From Candidatus Uabimicrobium amorphum (lineage in GTDB: Bacteria > Planctomycetota > Uabimicrobiia > Uabimicrobiales > Uabimicrobiaceae), in contig NZ_AP019860.1 in NCBI RefSeq assembly GCF_009002475.1, positions 124,001-188,000 on the forward strand: a stretch of 64,000 bases of DNA, read 5' to 3'. This document shows, piece after piece, positions 28,401 to 36,252 of the stretch. Under the pieces are notes generated by a model. That model saw nothing but the letters and a program-made list of their open reading frames with translations. It did not search any database and was not told the DNA's origin. Within the stretch, counting starts at the first letter, position 1, and every line of letters starts with the position of its first letter. Position numbers and translations under genes: made by a program.

Positions 28401-29112
28401 TTCTATCGATGCCATCAAACATCAAGCGAAATACATAACGGTAGGGGTTACCGGATTTGAAGGTATTACCGATATGGCTGCTGGAGAGCTGAACGACGTT
28501 TTTCAAAGTTTACTACACAATCAATTATTGATGCGCTACGAAGAAGACGTAAACGAATACGATTTGATTACCCTATCCAACGTTCAACGTGGCATAAAAG
28601 TTGTCGGCGGTTTGTTGTACAACGTATACCATGAAGATGGAGACGTTTACTTGGAAACCATCGGCGAATCAATGTTTGGCGACTCTCAGGGGAAAACATC
28701 GCGGTACATGGATAAAATGAAATTACGTGGCGGACGTAAGGCGATTGCTATTAAGCACAACAAGGTAAATATTGGCAAAGGGCAAAATCAAGAAAATACG
28801 ATTATCATTCCGTTGCGATCTTTGGGAAAGATTAGCAAAATACTTTTGTGCCGATTTGATACGAATGAAAATTTAGAAGCCTTGGACAAAATTGCTTTGT
28901 TGGGCGGACTGGAATCTAAAAATTCAAAAGCCACAGAAATATTTGTGACGATCCAAGAAAATAGAGAAGATATTCTTACCTACTATCGTATGAGTGAGGA
29001 TATTACCGATGATAACTTCTTGGCGACCGTTTTAGATAAAGTAACGGTAAGGGACTTATTGTTGCTCCCCCATGAAGATATTAGCGAAAAAATTATTGCC
29101 AAAGTTCACTAG
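25429..29112 (+). CDS. Large GlmS-like glutamine amidotransferase / SIS protein
   Basis: 1,227 residues, about twice GlmS (about 610). It has a class II glutaminase domain: CGIAGVLYP with the nucleophile Cys at residue 49, RGRDSCGLS, HTRWASQG (about 306) and LNGDIDNY. A roughly 150-residue insertion separates the Cys strand from the RGRDS block. Two SIS domains follow: FVGMGTAHAAG, ISQSGGTTDTNAA and VASTKAF in the first (about 555-690), and ELKIKLSELCY in the second (about 730-870), where the GlmS block AAGELKHGP is changed to TAANKKHIN. About 330 C-terminal residues match nothing I recognise. GTG is the start; the Cys at 49 implies removal of a 48-residue propeptide or an unusual mechanism, since no start codon lies just before it. 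The product may be an amino sugar; substrate unknown. Confidence 0.8.
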   Translation: MSIVKRWLKVVVRCIVDLNWKIAITVWKYQSIVIRYLTSNDGKSVVLSCGIAGVLYPKYLHQAPPQQDVYELWQQVKSSPQDAKKLLDVVRKLKHPEQMFLFCNNTEERQKFMQLAEEIRDFVSFRVQEAFRISSQQSEKETQENLWLLDSAWCIEQENLQVIDYIIDVFPEAKTKLEVFTESLAIVSVLRGLDKKLETRGRDSCGLSIMFRMEKEQYQKFCGYLHESFDDDFHNRQLSPDLKNYALDVHTVNDDVVVTFTYKVAKAIGQLGDNVAHLRNYIQGDEILHVLLGKVAHEFCSAIVHTRWASQGIVSIENCHPVDNQTLGNNRGYIYAVLNGDIDNYADLRSMCENGSQKISDQITTDAKIIPLIIDKFLGEGHNLEEAFCQAVNLFNGSFAIEMHSSLAPGKIYLAQQGKGQGLYVGLSDYGYHIASEIYGFVEQTADYIAMEPGQIVVLDQNSDGGLKAIKTFDRNGKEVPLQTQIAQTPITTRDVFLDTSRFQHFLQKEIHEAPQIIQKTLNGRLIKTQSGHITTNLGNEILPQKIRDKLREKKYRYVYFVGMGTAHAAGEAIAATFANILHNENNELIFSSLLATEFMATYSKKDRHNTLVIGISQSGGTTDTNAAIRKFLEDKADVLGIINKRDSDMSFLVDGVLYTGDGRDVEIAVASTKAFYAQVIAGTLYALEISKIFGFEDEELHEIAAELLEIPGKLETLFARREQIAKSANELAPKHVYWDTLSTGIGKPVARELKIKLSELCYMSIPSFTAANKKHINLSAEALILCFLGAVDFSGALHQGSLAKDLRGEIAIFLAQSNVPVVITTENDITYDDVIPPQKQPYQLLKVIPEISPTFAVIMNTAAGHLWAYYAAEALNKRSLFFAQILDDINRLESMVVDEDSFPIQILQNKDFQKCLREHYENYKNFVENNCFNNGLLAKDIAELEKLFLLVLQIIPVTATPFLFNENWSSEQILQEFKSKLTYLRTWLCRSIDAIKHQAKYITVGVTGFEGITDMAAGELNDVFQSLLHNQLLMRYEEDVNEYDLITLSNVQRGIKVVGGLLYNVYHEDGDVYLETIGESMFGDSQGKTSRYMDKMKLRGGRKAIAIKHNKVNIGKGQNQENTIIIPLRSLGKISKILLCRFDTNENLEALDKIALLGGLESKNSKATEIFVTIQENREDILTYYRMSEDITDDNFLATVLDKVTVRDLLLLPHEDISEKIIAKVH

Positions 29113-29128
29113 TCTCAAGAGGTTGCAA

Positions 29129-29941
29129 ATGTTTTATCTACGCGACGATTTACAGCAGGCCTTATCTCCTCGATCTTCTTTTGAGGATATCATGAAACTT
29201 AACGGTAAAACATATCGCAAAGTGAAAAATCGTCATACTTTTTCCGTGAATTTAAATGATAAGACGTATTTTATCAAACAGCACACGGGTGTTGGTTGGA
29301 AAGAAATTTTCAAAGAGTTATTACGTTTTAAAATACCGGTCCTTAGCGCAAAAAATGAGTGGCATGCCATTGATGTTTGCCGCAATATCGGTATAAATAC
29401 AATGGAAGTGGCTGGGTATGGTAAAAAGGGACTAAATCCCGCAAGTCAAAAGTCGTTTCTCGTTACGGACGAGCTCACCGGAGTGGAAACATTAGAAGAT
29501 TTTGCTCCGCGTTTCTTTGCCGAAGCTTCCCGTGGTGATGTATTAAAAAAAGCTTTGATTAAATCGGTTGCTGAGATTGCGCGAAAGTTACACCAGCAAA
29601 ATATAACCCACCACGATATGTATATCTGCCATTTCTGGATTGATAATAGTAAATGGCAAAGAGGTCAGATTTATCTTTACTTAATAGATCTGCACCGAGC
29701 ACAGTATCACACCATTTTAAAAAAACGTTACATTATCAAAGATTTAGCCGCTATTTACTTCTCTTCTATGGATTTACCTCTTACCAAAAACGATATTTCG
29801 CTATTTATGGAAACATATCATCAACAACCATTGTCGTGGATAGAAAAACATGAACTTCTTTTTTGGCAAGAGGTGCGTAGAAAAGCCATCAAGCTTTACC
29901 ACAAGATTCATAAAAAAGAGCCGCCGTCACAAAATGAGTGA
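29129..29941 (+). CDS. waaP: LPS core heptose kinase WaaP/RfaP-like
   Basis: Predicted to phosphorylate a heptose (heptose I in enteric bacteria) of the lipopolysaccharide inner core at the cytoplasmic face. The match to enterobacterial WaaP runs through the protein: FIKQHTGVGWKEIFKELLRF, PVLSAKNEWHAI, a GKKGLNPAS-type segment, HHDMYICHFWID (catalytic loop; HRD replaced by HHD), LIDLHRAQY and DLAAIYFSSMDL. The frame is open from 29072, but ATG 29129 has AAGAGG 6 nt upstream and aligns with the family N-terminus. It closes an operon whose other members are a kinase and a GlmS-like protein. With hldD at 50 kb this supports heptose-containing LPS. Confidence 0.88.
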   Translation: MFYLRDDLQQALSPRSSFEDIMKLNGKTYRKVKNRHTFSVNLNDKTYFIKQHTGVGWKEIFKELLRFKIPVLSAKNEWHAIDVCRNIGINTMEVAGYGKKGLNPASQKSFLVTDELTGVETLEDFAPRFFAEASRGDVLKKALIKSVAEIARKLHQQNITHHDMYICHFWIDNSKWQRGQIYLYLIDLHRAQYHTILKKRYIIKDLAAIYFSSMDLPLTKNDISLFMETYHQQPLSWIEKHELLFWQEVRRKAIKLYHKIHKKEPPSQNE

Positions 29942-29949
29942 TTGCGTAA

Positions 29950-30309
29950 CTAACAGTCAAATTTAAAAATGTTACGTGGGGCTTGTTTTAATTCGGTGTC
30001 GAGGAGTTTTACGGCAAACCATGTAATATTTTTCGTAAAAATAGATTGCCAGAGAACATTTGATCCACAATAATTACAAAAAGATCTCTTTACATTTCTT
30101 GAAGAAAAGAACGTTGAGAGATGAGATACATTACTGTAATAGATGGAGTTATTATCTATACATCCCCAAATAATGGAAAATGATCCACTCGCTTTACTAC
30201 ACATTCGGCAGTAACAATTGACAACATCTATGATTGAATCTTCGCGAATATCGAATTGAATTTTTCCACAGAGACAACTGCCATGTCGCAAATTTTGTTG
30301 AGAAGTCAT
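29950..30309 (-). CDS. GFA/CENP-V-type zinc-binding protein
   Basis: 119 residues with the zinc ligands of the glutathione-dependent formaldehyde-activating (GFA) family: GSCLCGKIQF near residue 10, NCYCRMCSKASGSF (about 31-44) and RSFCNYCGSN (about 75-84). The size and layout fit this family, which binds two zinc ions; its members are carbon-sulfur lyases or are uncharacterised. It is convergent with waaP, 8 bp apart, and divergent from the secreted repeat protein, whose leader runs into it. True activity is unknown. Confidence 0.82.
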   Translation of the reverse strand: MTSQQNLRHGSCLCGKIQFDIREDSIIDVVNCYCRMCSKASGSFSIIWGCIDNNSIYYSNVSHLSTFFSSRNVKRSFCNYCGSNVLWQSIFTKNITWFAVKLLDTELKQAPRNIFKFDC

Positions 30310-30353
30310 TAGAAGCTCCTGATAGTTTGAAATATTTGCAAAAGGACCAATGT

Positions 30354-31322
30354 ATGGTTAGGCTTACGGTAAAATTCTTGATTTTAATTATACTAGTAAT
30401 GACACACGCGCAAAACAAAGAAGTTGATATAAAAGTGCAAGAAGATCGTGCCGCTGTGGTTTTACGACAAACAAAGAGTGAGTTTCTACAGCGTATACGT
30501 AGGGCGTCTACAAAAGCGAGTGGAGATGACTTTGCCAAGTTTCGCAGTGGCTACAAAGAAGTCGAACCCAAACGCGAACAATTACTCAAGTCGTTAAAAG
30601 AATACCATGGTAAAATAATCGCCAACGCGACTTTTAAAAAGGTAAAGTGGCATCAAAAAGGTTGGTATCTACAACATGGAAAAGATGTATTCTCTTATGT
30701 TTGGGACCCAGCTCTTTGGGAACGCTTTCGTGCTATGGAATTAAAACACTTTACACTATTTCGCGGTTTTCGCAAACAAGTTGCCGCACACTACGCCGTT
30801 TCAGAGGATATTCTTGAAGACTGGAAGCATCCAGGATTAGTCGATGTGGAGTTCATTGCCGTGATTGATGGCAAGTCGACTTATCGTCACGAAGTAAATG
30901 TGTATGATGAAAAAGGTCTTGTTATTGGCAAAGGAAAAAGTGAGGGAATTCCTGTCGTCAATGTAAGGATTATCGGTCTGAAGAGTCGCTATTTTACGGT
31001 ATGGCTAGGTGGTACGGATACCAATAAAAATCTGGATCTCACTAATTTACCGTTTATGGAACACCGTAAAAAAGTATTCGAGAAACAGGAAAAACTACAA
31101 AAGTCAGAAGAGTCAGAAAAACCAGCGAAAGAATCAGAAGAGTTAGAAAAACCAGTGAAAGAATCGGAAGAGTCAGAAAAACCAGCGAAAGAATCAGAAG
31201 AGTTAGAAAAACCAGTGAAAGAATCGGAAGAGTCAGAAAAATCAGCGAAAGAATTAGAAGAGTTAGAAAAGCCAACGAAAGAATCAGAAGAGTCAGAAAA
31301 ACCAGTGAAAGAAAACAAATAA
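30354..31322 (+). CDS. Exported protein with C-terminal Lys/Glu/Ser repeat
   Basis: Residues 1-20 form a signal peptide (MVRLTVKFLILIILVMTHAQ). The middle (about 30-245) is a globular domain of unknown type with many aromatic and charged residues. From about residue 250 to the end the protein is a tandem repeat of an 11-residue unit of the form ESEE(S/L)EKP(A/V)K, alternating S and L versions. The repeat is extended, polyampholytic and probably disordered, perhaps a wall or surface spacer. The frame is open from 30234, but ATG 30354 has AAGGA 7 nt upstream and begins the signal peptide. No family recognised. Confidence 0.7.
   Translation: MVRLTVKFLILIILVMTHAQNKEVDIKVQEDRAAVVLRQTKSEFLQRIRRASTKASGDDFAKFRSGYKEVEPKREQLLKSLKEYHGKIIANATFKKVKWHQKGWYLQHGKDVFSYVWDPALWERFRAMELKHFTLFRGFRKQVAAHYAVSEDILEDWKHPGLVDVEFIAVIDGKSTYRHEVNVYDEKGLVIGKGKSEGIPVVNVRIIGLKSRYFTVWLGGTDTNKNLDLTNLPFMEHRKKVFEKQEKLQKSEESEKPAKESEELEKPVKESEESEKPAKESEELEKPVKESEESEKSAKELEELEKPTKESEESEKPVKENK
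31103..31314. repeat. Tandem 33/66-bp repeat in the exported-protein gene
   Basis: About six 33-bp units encode KESEE(S/L)EKP. Alternate units differ at a few bases (serine versus leucine, alanine versus valine), giving a 66-bp super-repeat, which suggests recent duplication. Length variation between strains is expected. Confidence 0.85.
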
Positions 31323-31399
31323 CCTTAAAACTTATCGGAATAGGATCGTGATTGATCCGTTTTTCTAATGGTGAAATTCGTAAATATTGGTAAATAACT

Positions 31400-31657
31400 A
31401 TGGTAAAATGTAAAACGTGTCACAGAAATATTCCTGCGGAGCAAAATAACGAGTTTCAACAGTGTCCAGCTTGTTTAAAAAAAGCATTGGTGAACCTTGA
31501 GTTAGCGATGATGTTTTTGTTTGCTGGGGGCGGTCTATATTTGCTCGTGGTGTTACTCAATACCCCAATGACATTATTTATGACGGTGATGTATCTTTTA
31601 CTATGTGCTAGTTTATTTTATGGTGTTTATATTCTTTATGAAGACTTAAAACAATAA
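31400..31657 (+). CDS. Small zinc-ribbon membrane protein
   Basis: 85 residues. The N-terminus has two CxxC pairs (CKTCHRNIP and CPACLKKA), typical of a small zinc ribbon, followed by two hydrophobic helices (about 36-53 and 58-77: MMFLFAGGGLYLLVVLL and TLFMTVMYLLLCASLFYGVY). It resembles other zinc-ribbon/transmembrane proteins of this window (43911 and 44318). A weak ribosome-binding site precedes it. Function unknown. Confidence 0.65.
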   Translation: MVKCKTCHRNIPAEQNNEFQQCPACLKKALVNLELAMMFLFAGGGLYLLVVLLNTPMTLFMTVMYLLLCASLFYGVYILYEDLKQ

Positions 31658-31706
31658 CTAGATTGTTGTACGTGAGATAAATTGTGAGACGCTACTGTTG
31701 TGACTT

Positions 31707-31751
31707 GCACAAATAAAAAAAGCCCCATTACGGGGCTTTTTTTATTTGTGC
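31707..31751. terminator. Bidirectional terminator with 20-bp arms
   Basis: A perfect inverted repeat with 20-bp arms (31707-31726 and 31732-31751) and a 5-nt loop (ATTAC). The GC core is GCCCC/GGGGC flanked by A7 and T7 runs, so it terminates in both directions between two convergent genes. Confidence 0.93.
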
Positions 31752-31771
31752 TTTTTTAGTGGTGTATGTGT

Positions 31772-32671
31772 TTAGTTATTTTGCAGTTTGTGTAAAACTT
31801 GTGTTGCCATTTCGCTTCGTTTCGAATCGTTGGCCGGAGCGAACAAAATAAAATCGCCTTTGTGGCTATGCTCACTGGGGTCAAACTTTGCGCTACTTAC
31901 AGGAACGATGGAAATAACTATTTTTTTTGTTTTAGGAGATAAAGCACTTACCTTTTCGACAACACCGAGAGATTCGTCACTATGAAAAGCTCCTGTATAA
32001 GAGATAACCGTTGTATCAGGCTTTTCCTTTAAAAATTGAACGATGGACTCCGCCATCGTGTCATCTTTTAAACACTGCGAACGATAGTATCTTTCCACTA
32101 AAGCGGGTGGAACATGTCCTCCCATAACCTCGTAAAATTTATCGCGGTATTTTCCCTTGAGAGCTTTAATTTCCGACGCCATGTAGCTTTTTTCTGTGTC
32201 AGGCATGGTCGCTAAGGCTTTTTCTTTATCTTTTGCCACGAAAGATGCGTATCTACGTGGAACATTCATCGCTAAGGCGGGTAAACGATATAATTTGCAA
32301 AATTCGATAAGGGGACGATAGTCACTTTGATAATTTCCCCACGGACGACTATTTTTTAGGAAAAAAGCTTCTGTGAGTTGTTCAGTGAGATATCCGTCTA
32401 AGATATGTTGGGTGTCACGCTCAAACATTTCTAAAGCAATGGCCACTTTCGCGTTTTTGGAGAACAACTTTTCCAATAACATAAGTTCAATCTTGTGTCC
32501 CCAAACGTGATCGTGCAGTTCACCAACGTAAATAACCTTACTATCAAGCATTTGTTGCTCTAGTTTGTCCCAGTCCATCCAGCCTTTACTGTTACTGTTG
32601 TATATTTTTGGCCACTCTTCTGCGACAATTGTACTGGCTATAATTAATATAACCATGAATAATTTTTTCAA
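31772..32671 (-). CDS. ChaN-like exported protein (DUF399 family)
   Basis: 299 residues. ChaN-family proteins are periplasmic, and some bind haem in iron uptake. Signal peptide MKKLFMVILIIASTIVA, no lipobox Cys, so it is a soluble or weakly anchored periplasmic protein. Family motifs: IYVGELHDH (about 44), ALEMFERD (about 80), MNVPRRYA, and YTGAFHSDESLG. I start it at TTG 32671, which has GGGAGG 6 nt upstream; the open frame extends to 32713, but there is no ribosome-binding site there. Next to it, divergent, is a c-type haem-binding protein, a hint of a haem-related locus. Function is probable by family, not demonstrated. Confidence 0.85.
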   Translation of the reverse strand: MKKLFMVILIIASTIVAEEWPKIYNSNSKGWMDWDKLEQQMLDSKVIYVGELHDHVWGHKIELMLLEKLFSKNAKVAIALEMFERDTQHILDGYLTEQLTEAFFLKNSRPWGNYQSDYRPLIEFCKLYRLPALAMNVPRRYASFVAKDKEKALATMPDTEKSYMASEIKALKGKYRDKFYEVMGGHVPPALVERYYRSQCLKDDTMAESIVQFLKEKPDTTVISYTGAFHSDESLGVVEKVSALSPKTKKIVISIVPVSSAKFDPSEHSHKGDFILFAPANDSKRSEMATQVLHKLQNN

Positions 32672-32843
32672 TTTGGCCTCCCTGTCTTTAAGTTTGGTTT
32701 TGTAGTGAAGCAATCGGATGATAACCTATTTTTTATCGAAAATCAATATTTGGGTTTTTTCTGAAGTAAAAAGTTGATTACGTAACAGATGAATTATAAA
32801 CTATTTTTACAAAATGGCTATTGTTGTAATTGATTACTTCTCC

Positions 32844-32872
32844 TAAGTCGTAGTCGTTACGGCTACGACTTA
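32844..32872. other. Hairpin upstream of the haem-binding gene
   Basis: A 10-bp perfect stem (TAAGTCGTAG / CTACGACTTA) with a 9-nt loop lies 25 nt before the start at 32897. No T-run follows, so it is more likely a leader structure than a terminator. Confidence 0.4.
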
Positions 32873-32896
32873 AATGATGAAAGAGGTATTGAGAAT

Positions 32897-33337
32897 ATGG
32901 ATGGATTATTAAAGAAAGCAAAAAGAATTCTACTTATATTATTTGTTGTGTTTGTTGTCATGATCATCGCTTCTTATTTTGCGGCAGGTGAGCACAGTAA
33001 CCCGGAAATCACCAATACCGTAGAGTGGGATTCACCGCAAACAAAAAAATATTTTTATGCGGCATGTGCGGATTGTCATAGTCACGAGACCAAATGGCCG
33101 TGGTATTCACATTTTGCTCCTATATCGCAAATGATTATTGACCATGTTGAGTCTGGACGTAATCGTTTTAATATTTCTGTTCGAAAAATGGGTAGAAGCA
33201 AGGAAGCTGTTGTGGAAATCGAAAGTGGTAACATGCCATTACCAGAGTATATCGATATGCATTCAGAAGCGGTGCTGACTACAGAGCAAAAGAAAGAGTT
33301 CATTGAAGGCTTAAAAAAAACGTTCTCCATAAAGTAG
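32897..33337 (+). CDS. Membrane-anchored haem-binding (c-type) protein
   Basis: 146 residues with one N-terminal transmembrane helix (about 9-29, RILLILFVVFVVMIIASYFA) and the haem c attachment CADCHSHETKWPWYS (about 57-71). The WPWYS-x-FAP pattern and the spacing of CxxCH match the haem-binding domain family (PF14376-like) found in periplasmic redox proteins of planctomycetes and others; PEYIDMHSEAVLT fits the same family. The haem is predicted outside the cytoplasm. It lies beside the divergent ChaN-like gene, and the next gene downstream begins the microcompartment locus after a 209-nt gap. Confidence 0.82.
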   Translation: MDGLLKKAKRILLILFVVFVVMIIASYFAAGEHSNPEITNTVEWDSPQTKKYFYAACADCHSHETKWPWYSHFAPISQMIIDHVESGRNRFNISVRKMGRSKEAVVEIESGNMPLPEYIDMHSEAVLTTEQKKEFIEGLKKTFSIK

Positions 33338-33478
33338 ATTTCGTACCTACATCTATGTATGTGATGAGAAAAACACCGCAATTGTAACCTTCATATTACA
33401 TTGGTTTGCTCTCGAAATTTTATTGTATTTTCGCGCGAGTTATGTTAAAGTTTTCTAATAACAGTGCTACGTCTAAAC

Positions 33479-33518
33479 CTCAAACTTCTTTTGTTTGAGA
33501 AAATTTTTATACGATAAT
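33479..33518 (+). promoter_or_regulatory. Possible promoter and hairpin of the microcompartment locus
   Basis: A stem-loop CTCAAAC/GTTTGAG (33479-33499) overlaps a TTGTTT (33491-33496) that is 16 nt from GATAAT (33513-33518), an acceptable -35/-10 pair. The start of the first gene at 33547 has no clear Shine-Dalgarno sequence. Tentative. Confidence 0.4.
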
Positions 33519-33546
33519 TTTATCCTCATGTTAGTAAATATAAATA

Positions 33547-35094
33547 ATGCTATCAGAAAAACTTACGAAATTACAAGAAGTAGAAACGCTTGTTGCTAAT
33601 GCCACACAGGCACAACAACGGTTAGCGGAATACAATCAATCACAAGTTGACCATATCGTTTCGAAGATGGCGGAGGTCAGTGTACGCTCCGCAGAAATGC
33701 TTGCGCGTCTGGCGGCAGGTGAAACAAAAATGGGGCGTGTGGAAAGCAAAACAGCAAAAAATTTGTTTGCTGCACAAGATATCTACGAAAGTATTCGCCA
33801 CGAAAAGACAACGGGAATTTTGCGTTATGATGACAGTAGCAATTGTTACGAAGTTGCTGACCCTGTAGGAACTATCGCAGCTATTATTCCCACAACAAAC
33901 CCCACGTCTACAGCCATATATAAAATACTTATTGCTATAAAAGCGAGAAATTCTATCATTCTCGCTCCCCATCCACGTTCAGCAAATTGCGTTTACAAAA
34001 CAACGGAAATTCTTCGTGAAGCAGCTGTAGAAGCCGGTTTACCAGCAGGAGCTATTGGTTGTTTAAACCATCCAACTTTAGAGGCGACGCAGCGTTTAAT
34101 GAAACACCCCGCTGTATCTCTCATTTTAGCTACCGGTGGACCGGGCTTGGTAAAAGCGGCGTATAGCTCTGGGAAACCCGCTTATGGGGTTGGTGCGGGA
34201 AATCCTCCTGCTTTTATTGAAAAATCAGCGAATGTTGCGCATGCTGTTGACTGTATTGTAACGAGCCAACTCTTTGATTATGGAACGATTTGTTCTTCAG
34301 AACAATCCGTTATTGTAGAATCTTCGATCAAAGAACAAGTAGTAAGTGAATTTAAAAAACATAAGGCCTATTTTTTAGACAAAGAAGAAACAAAAAAAGT
34401 ATCGCAAATTGCTGTGCGCAACAAAATGATGAATCCTGAGATTGTTGGGCAACCGGCATATATAATTGCGCAAAAAGCAAACATCAACGTGCCAATGGAT
34501 ACATCCGTATTACTCGCTCCCCTAGATGGATGGGGTGAAGAGTATCCATTGTCCTACGAAACCTTAGCACCCCTTCTTGCTTTTTATGAAGTAAAATCAG
34601 TGGAAGAGGCTCTAGATTTAGGCGAAGCATTATTGAATTTAGGCGGACGTGGACACACATTTTGTGTTCACTCAACCAACACTGAGGTTGTGATGAAGTG
34701 CGCCTTACGTCAACCGGTCTCTAGGATTGTAGTGAATGGCCCTACATCACAAGGAGGGGTGGGCTTTGCGACAAATTTATTGCCTTCTATGACTCTTGGG
34801 TGTGGAAGTTTTGGGAACAATATTATTTCAGATAACATTTCGGCCAAACATTTACTGAATATTAAAAGAGTCACTACATTACGAGAAGAATTTGCGCTAT
34901 GGGACGATAAAACAAGTGTCGATATGCAAAATCGATGCTTAGATTTACAAGAAGAAGTACAACTGTCTAAAAGTAACATGTTTAGCTATGAACAAAAAAT
35001 ATTGGCTGAAAAATCTGCGTTGGATTTGGTTCCGCAACAGTTCGTTTCAAGCCAGGGTGTAAAAAAACGCGGTTGGCCATACGACGCGATTTAG
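33547..35094 (+). CDS. CoA-acylating aldehyde dehydrogenase (EutE/PduP type)
   Basis: Converts an aldehyde plus CoA and NAD+ to acyl-CoA, the enzyme that removes toxic aldehydes inside metabolosomes. 515 residues, with family motifs PVGTIAAIIPTTNPTSTAIYK, GVGAGNPPAFIEKSAN and the catalytic Cys at residue 249 in YGTICSSEQSVI. Compared with EutE/PduP it has an extra stretch of about 55 residues at the C-terminus (LDLQEEVQLSKSNMFSYEQK), and a helix-rich N-terminus (MLSEKLTKLQEVETLVANA) that could act as an encapsulation peptide. It precedes the shell genes in the same direction, 60 nt before the first. The true aldehyde is unknown. Confidence 0.9.
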   Translation: MLSEKLTKLQEVETLVANATQAQQRLAEYNQSQVDHIVSKMAEVSVRSAEMLARLAAGETKMGRVESKTAKNLFAAQDIYESIRHEKTTGILRYDDSSNCYEVADPVGTIAAIIPTTNPTSTAIYKILIAIKARNSIILAPHPRSANCVYKTTEILREAAVEAGLPAGAIGCLNHPTLEATQRLMKHPAVSLILATGGPGLVKAAYSSGKPAYGVGAGNPPAFIEKSANVAHAVDCIVTSQLFDYGTICSSEQSVIVESSIKEQVVSEFKKHKAYFLDKEETKKVSQIAVRNKMMNPEIVGQPAYIIAQKANINVPMDTSVLLAPLDGWGEEYPLSYETLAPLLAFYEVKSVEEALDLGEALLNLGGRGHTFCVHSTNTEVVMKCALRQPVSRIVVNGPTSQGGVGFATNLLPSMTLGCGSFGNNIISDNISAKHLLNIKRVTTLREEFALWDDKTSVDMQNRCLDLQEEVQLSKSNMFSYEQKILAEKSALDLVPQQFVSSQGVKKRGWPYDAI

Positions 35095-35154
35095 GCGTGT
35101 GGCTGTGCCATCTAAAATTATTTGCTAGTAGAAATTACTAAAGGAGAATGAATT

Positions 35155-35457
35155 ATGAGCAAGATTGCTCTTGGACTTGTGGAAACTCGCGGTTTTGTTG
35201 GATGTGTAGAGGCCGCTGATGCAATGGTGAAGGCTGCAAAAGTAACTTTACTAGGCACAGAAAAAATTGGTGGCGGTTATGTGACCGTTATGGTACGTGG
35301 AGAAGTTGGGGCTGTAAAAGCGGCTACCGACGCGGGAGCTACAGCAGCAAAAAGAGTAGGTGAACTGGTTTCTGTTCACGTAATACCTCGACCACACAGC
35401 GAAGTTGAATTTATTTTGCCGAAAAACGCAAACTGGAATAGAGAACAAAACGCTTAA
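35155..35457 (+). CDS. Hexameric microcompartment shell protein (BMC-H)
   Basis: 100 residues, a single BMC domain that forms flat hexamers tiling the shell facets. It is close to PduA/EutM-type proteins: [31 protein letters not shown], the pore segment [13 protein letters not shown] and AVKAATDAG. The C-terminal tail ([16 protein letters not shown]) is longer and more polar than the minimal domain. The start has GGAG 8 nt upstream. It follows the aldehyde dehydrogenase; a stem-forming sequence separates it from the next shell gene, which would help make this protein more abundant than the BMC-T proteins. Confidence 0.95.
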   Translation: MSKIALGLVETRGFVGCVEAADAMVKAAKVTLLGTEKIGGGYVTVMVRGEVGAVKAATDAGATAAKRVGELVSVHVIPRPHSEVEFILPKNANWNREQNA

Positions 35458-35491
35458 AAAGTAGCATAGTAAATTGCTTCGAAAAACAACG

Positions 35492-35554
35492 TTCACGCTC
35501 GAAATGTTATCGACACATATCCGTATGATTAAATAATTTAAAAACGAGCGTGAA
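35492..35554. other. Long-range inverted repeat between BMC-H and BMC-T genes
   Basis: TTCACGCTCG (35492-35501) and CGAGCGTGAA (35545-35554) are perfect 10-nt inverted copies 43 nt apart, lying in the gap between two shell genes. It has no T-tract, so it could be an RNA-processing or stabilising stem that sets shell-protein ratios. Confidence 0.5.
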
Positions 35555-35637
35555 TGTGCGTAATAAACTATGTCCTATGTAGACATGTCAGCGTTATCTA
35601 TATTGTATTGTTTACAAAACCCTTTCACGAGAAAATT

Positions 35638-36252
35638 ATGATTCAACTACGTACATATACTTTTTTAAACAGTTTACAACCACAGTTGGCTAGCTACATG
35701 GCAGCAACTTGTCGTGGATACCTGCCTGTTGCAGGAGAAGCCTCGTTATGGATTGAAATTGCTCCAGGTATGGAAATCAATCGTATTACGGATGTGGCAC
35801 AAAAGAGCACCGATGTGAAACCCGCGGTACAGGTTGTTGAAAGAGCATTTGGGATTCTTGAAGTCCATGCAGAACGACAAGACTCGGTTTTAGAAGCAGG
35901 TCGACAAATACTATCATATCTAAATATGACTGAAAATATGCGGCAAAAACCAGCGATTAAAACCAACGAGATCATCACTGGGGTGAACGATCATCAAGCA
36001 ATGCTAATTAATAGAACGCGAAAAGGCAACATGCTGTTGGGTGGACAGACTTTGTTTATATTAGAGGTACAACCCGCCGGTTATGCAATGATTGCCGCGA
36101 ACGAAGCAGAAAAAGCCACACCTTTATCCCTTGTTGATATACAACCCATAGGTGCATTTGGACGTTTATATTTAGCAGGAACAGATAGTGAAATACAAGA
36201 AGCGCAAAAAGCAGCGATAAGTGTTCTCGAACAGATTGCCGGAGAAGTATAA
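35638..36252 (+). CDS. Trimeric microcompartment shell protein (BMC-T), double-disc-forming type
   Basis: 204 residues with two BMC domains, closely resembling the Haliangium ochraceum BMC-T proteins that stack into double discs with gated pores. Conserved segments are LRTYTFLNSLQPQLA, RGYLPVAGEASLWIEIAPG, VQVVERAFGILEVHAE in the first half and LLGGQTLFILEVQPAGYAMI, IGAFGRLYLAG in the second. The frame is open from 35554, but the family begins at MIQLRTYTF, so I use ATG 35638 despite a modest ribosome-binding site. The stop codon overlaps the start of the next BMC-T gene (TAATG), implying coupled translation. Confidence 0.92.
   Translation: MIQLRTYTFLNSLQPQLASYMAATCRGYLPVAGEASLWIEIAPGMEINRITDVAQKSTDVKPAVQVVERAFGILEVHAERQDSVLEAGRQILSYLNMTENMRQKPAIKTNEIITGVNDHQAMLINRTRKGNMLLGGQTLFILEVQPAGYAMIAANEAEKATPLSLVDIQPIGAFGRLYLAGTDSEIQEAQKAAISVLEQIAGEV

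Noticed and set aside
35554..35637. N-terminal extension of the first BMC-T protein
   Set aside because: The extra 28 residues are unlike the family and come from a stretch with an inverted repeat; the family start is MIQLRTYTF.
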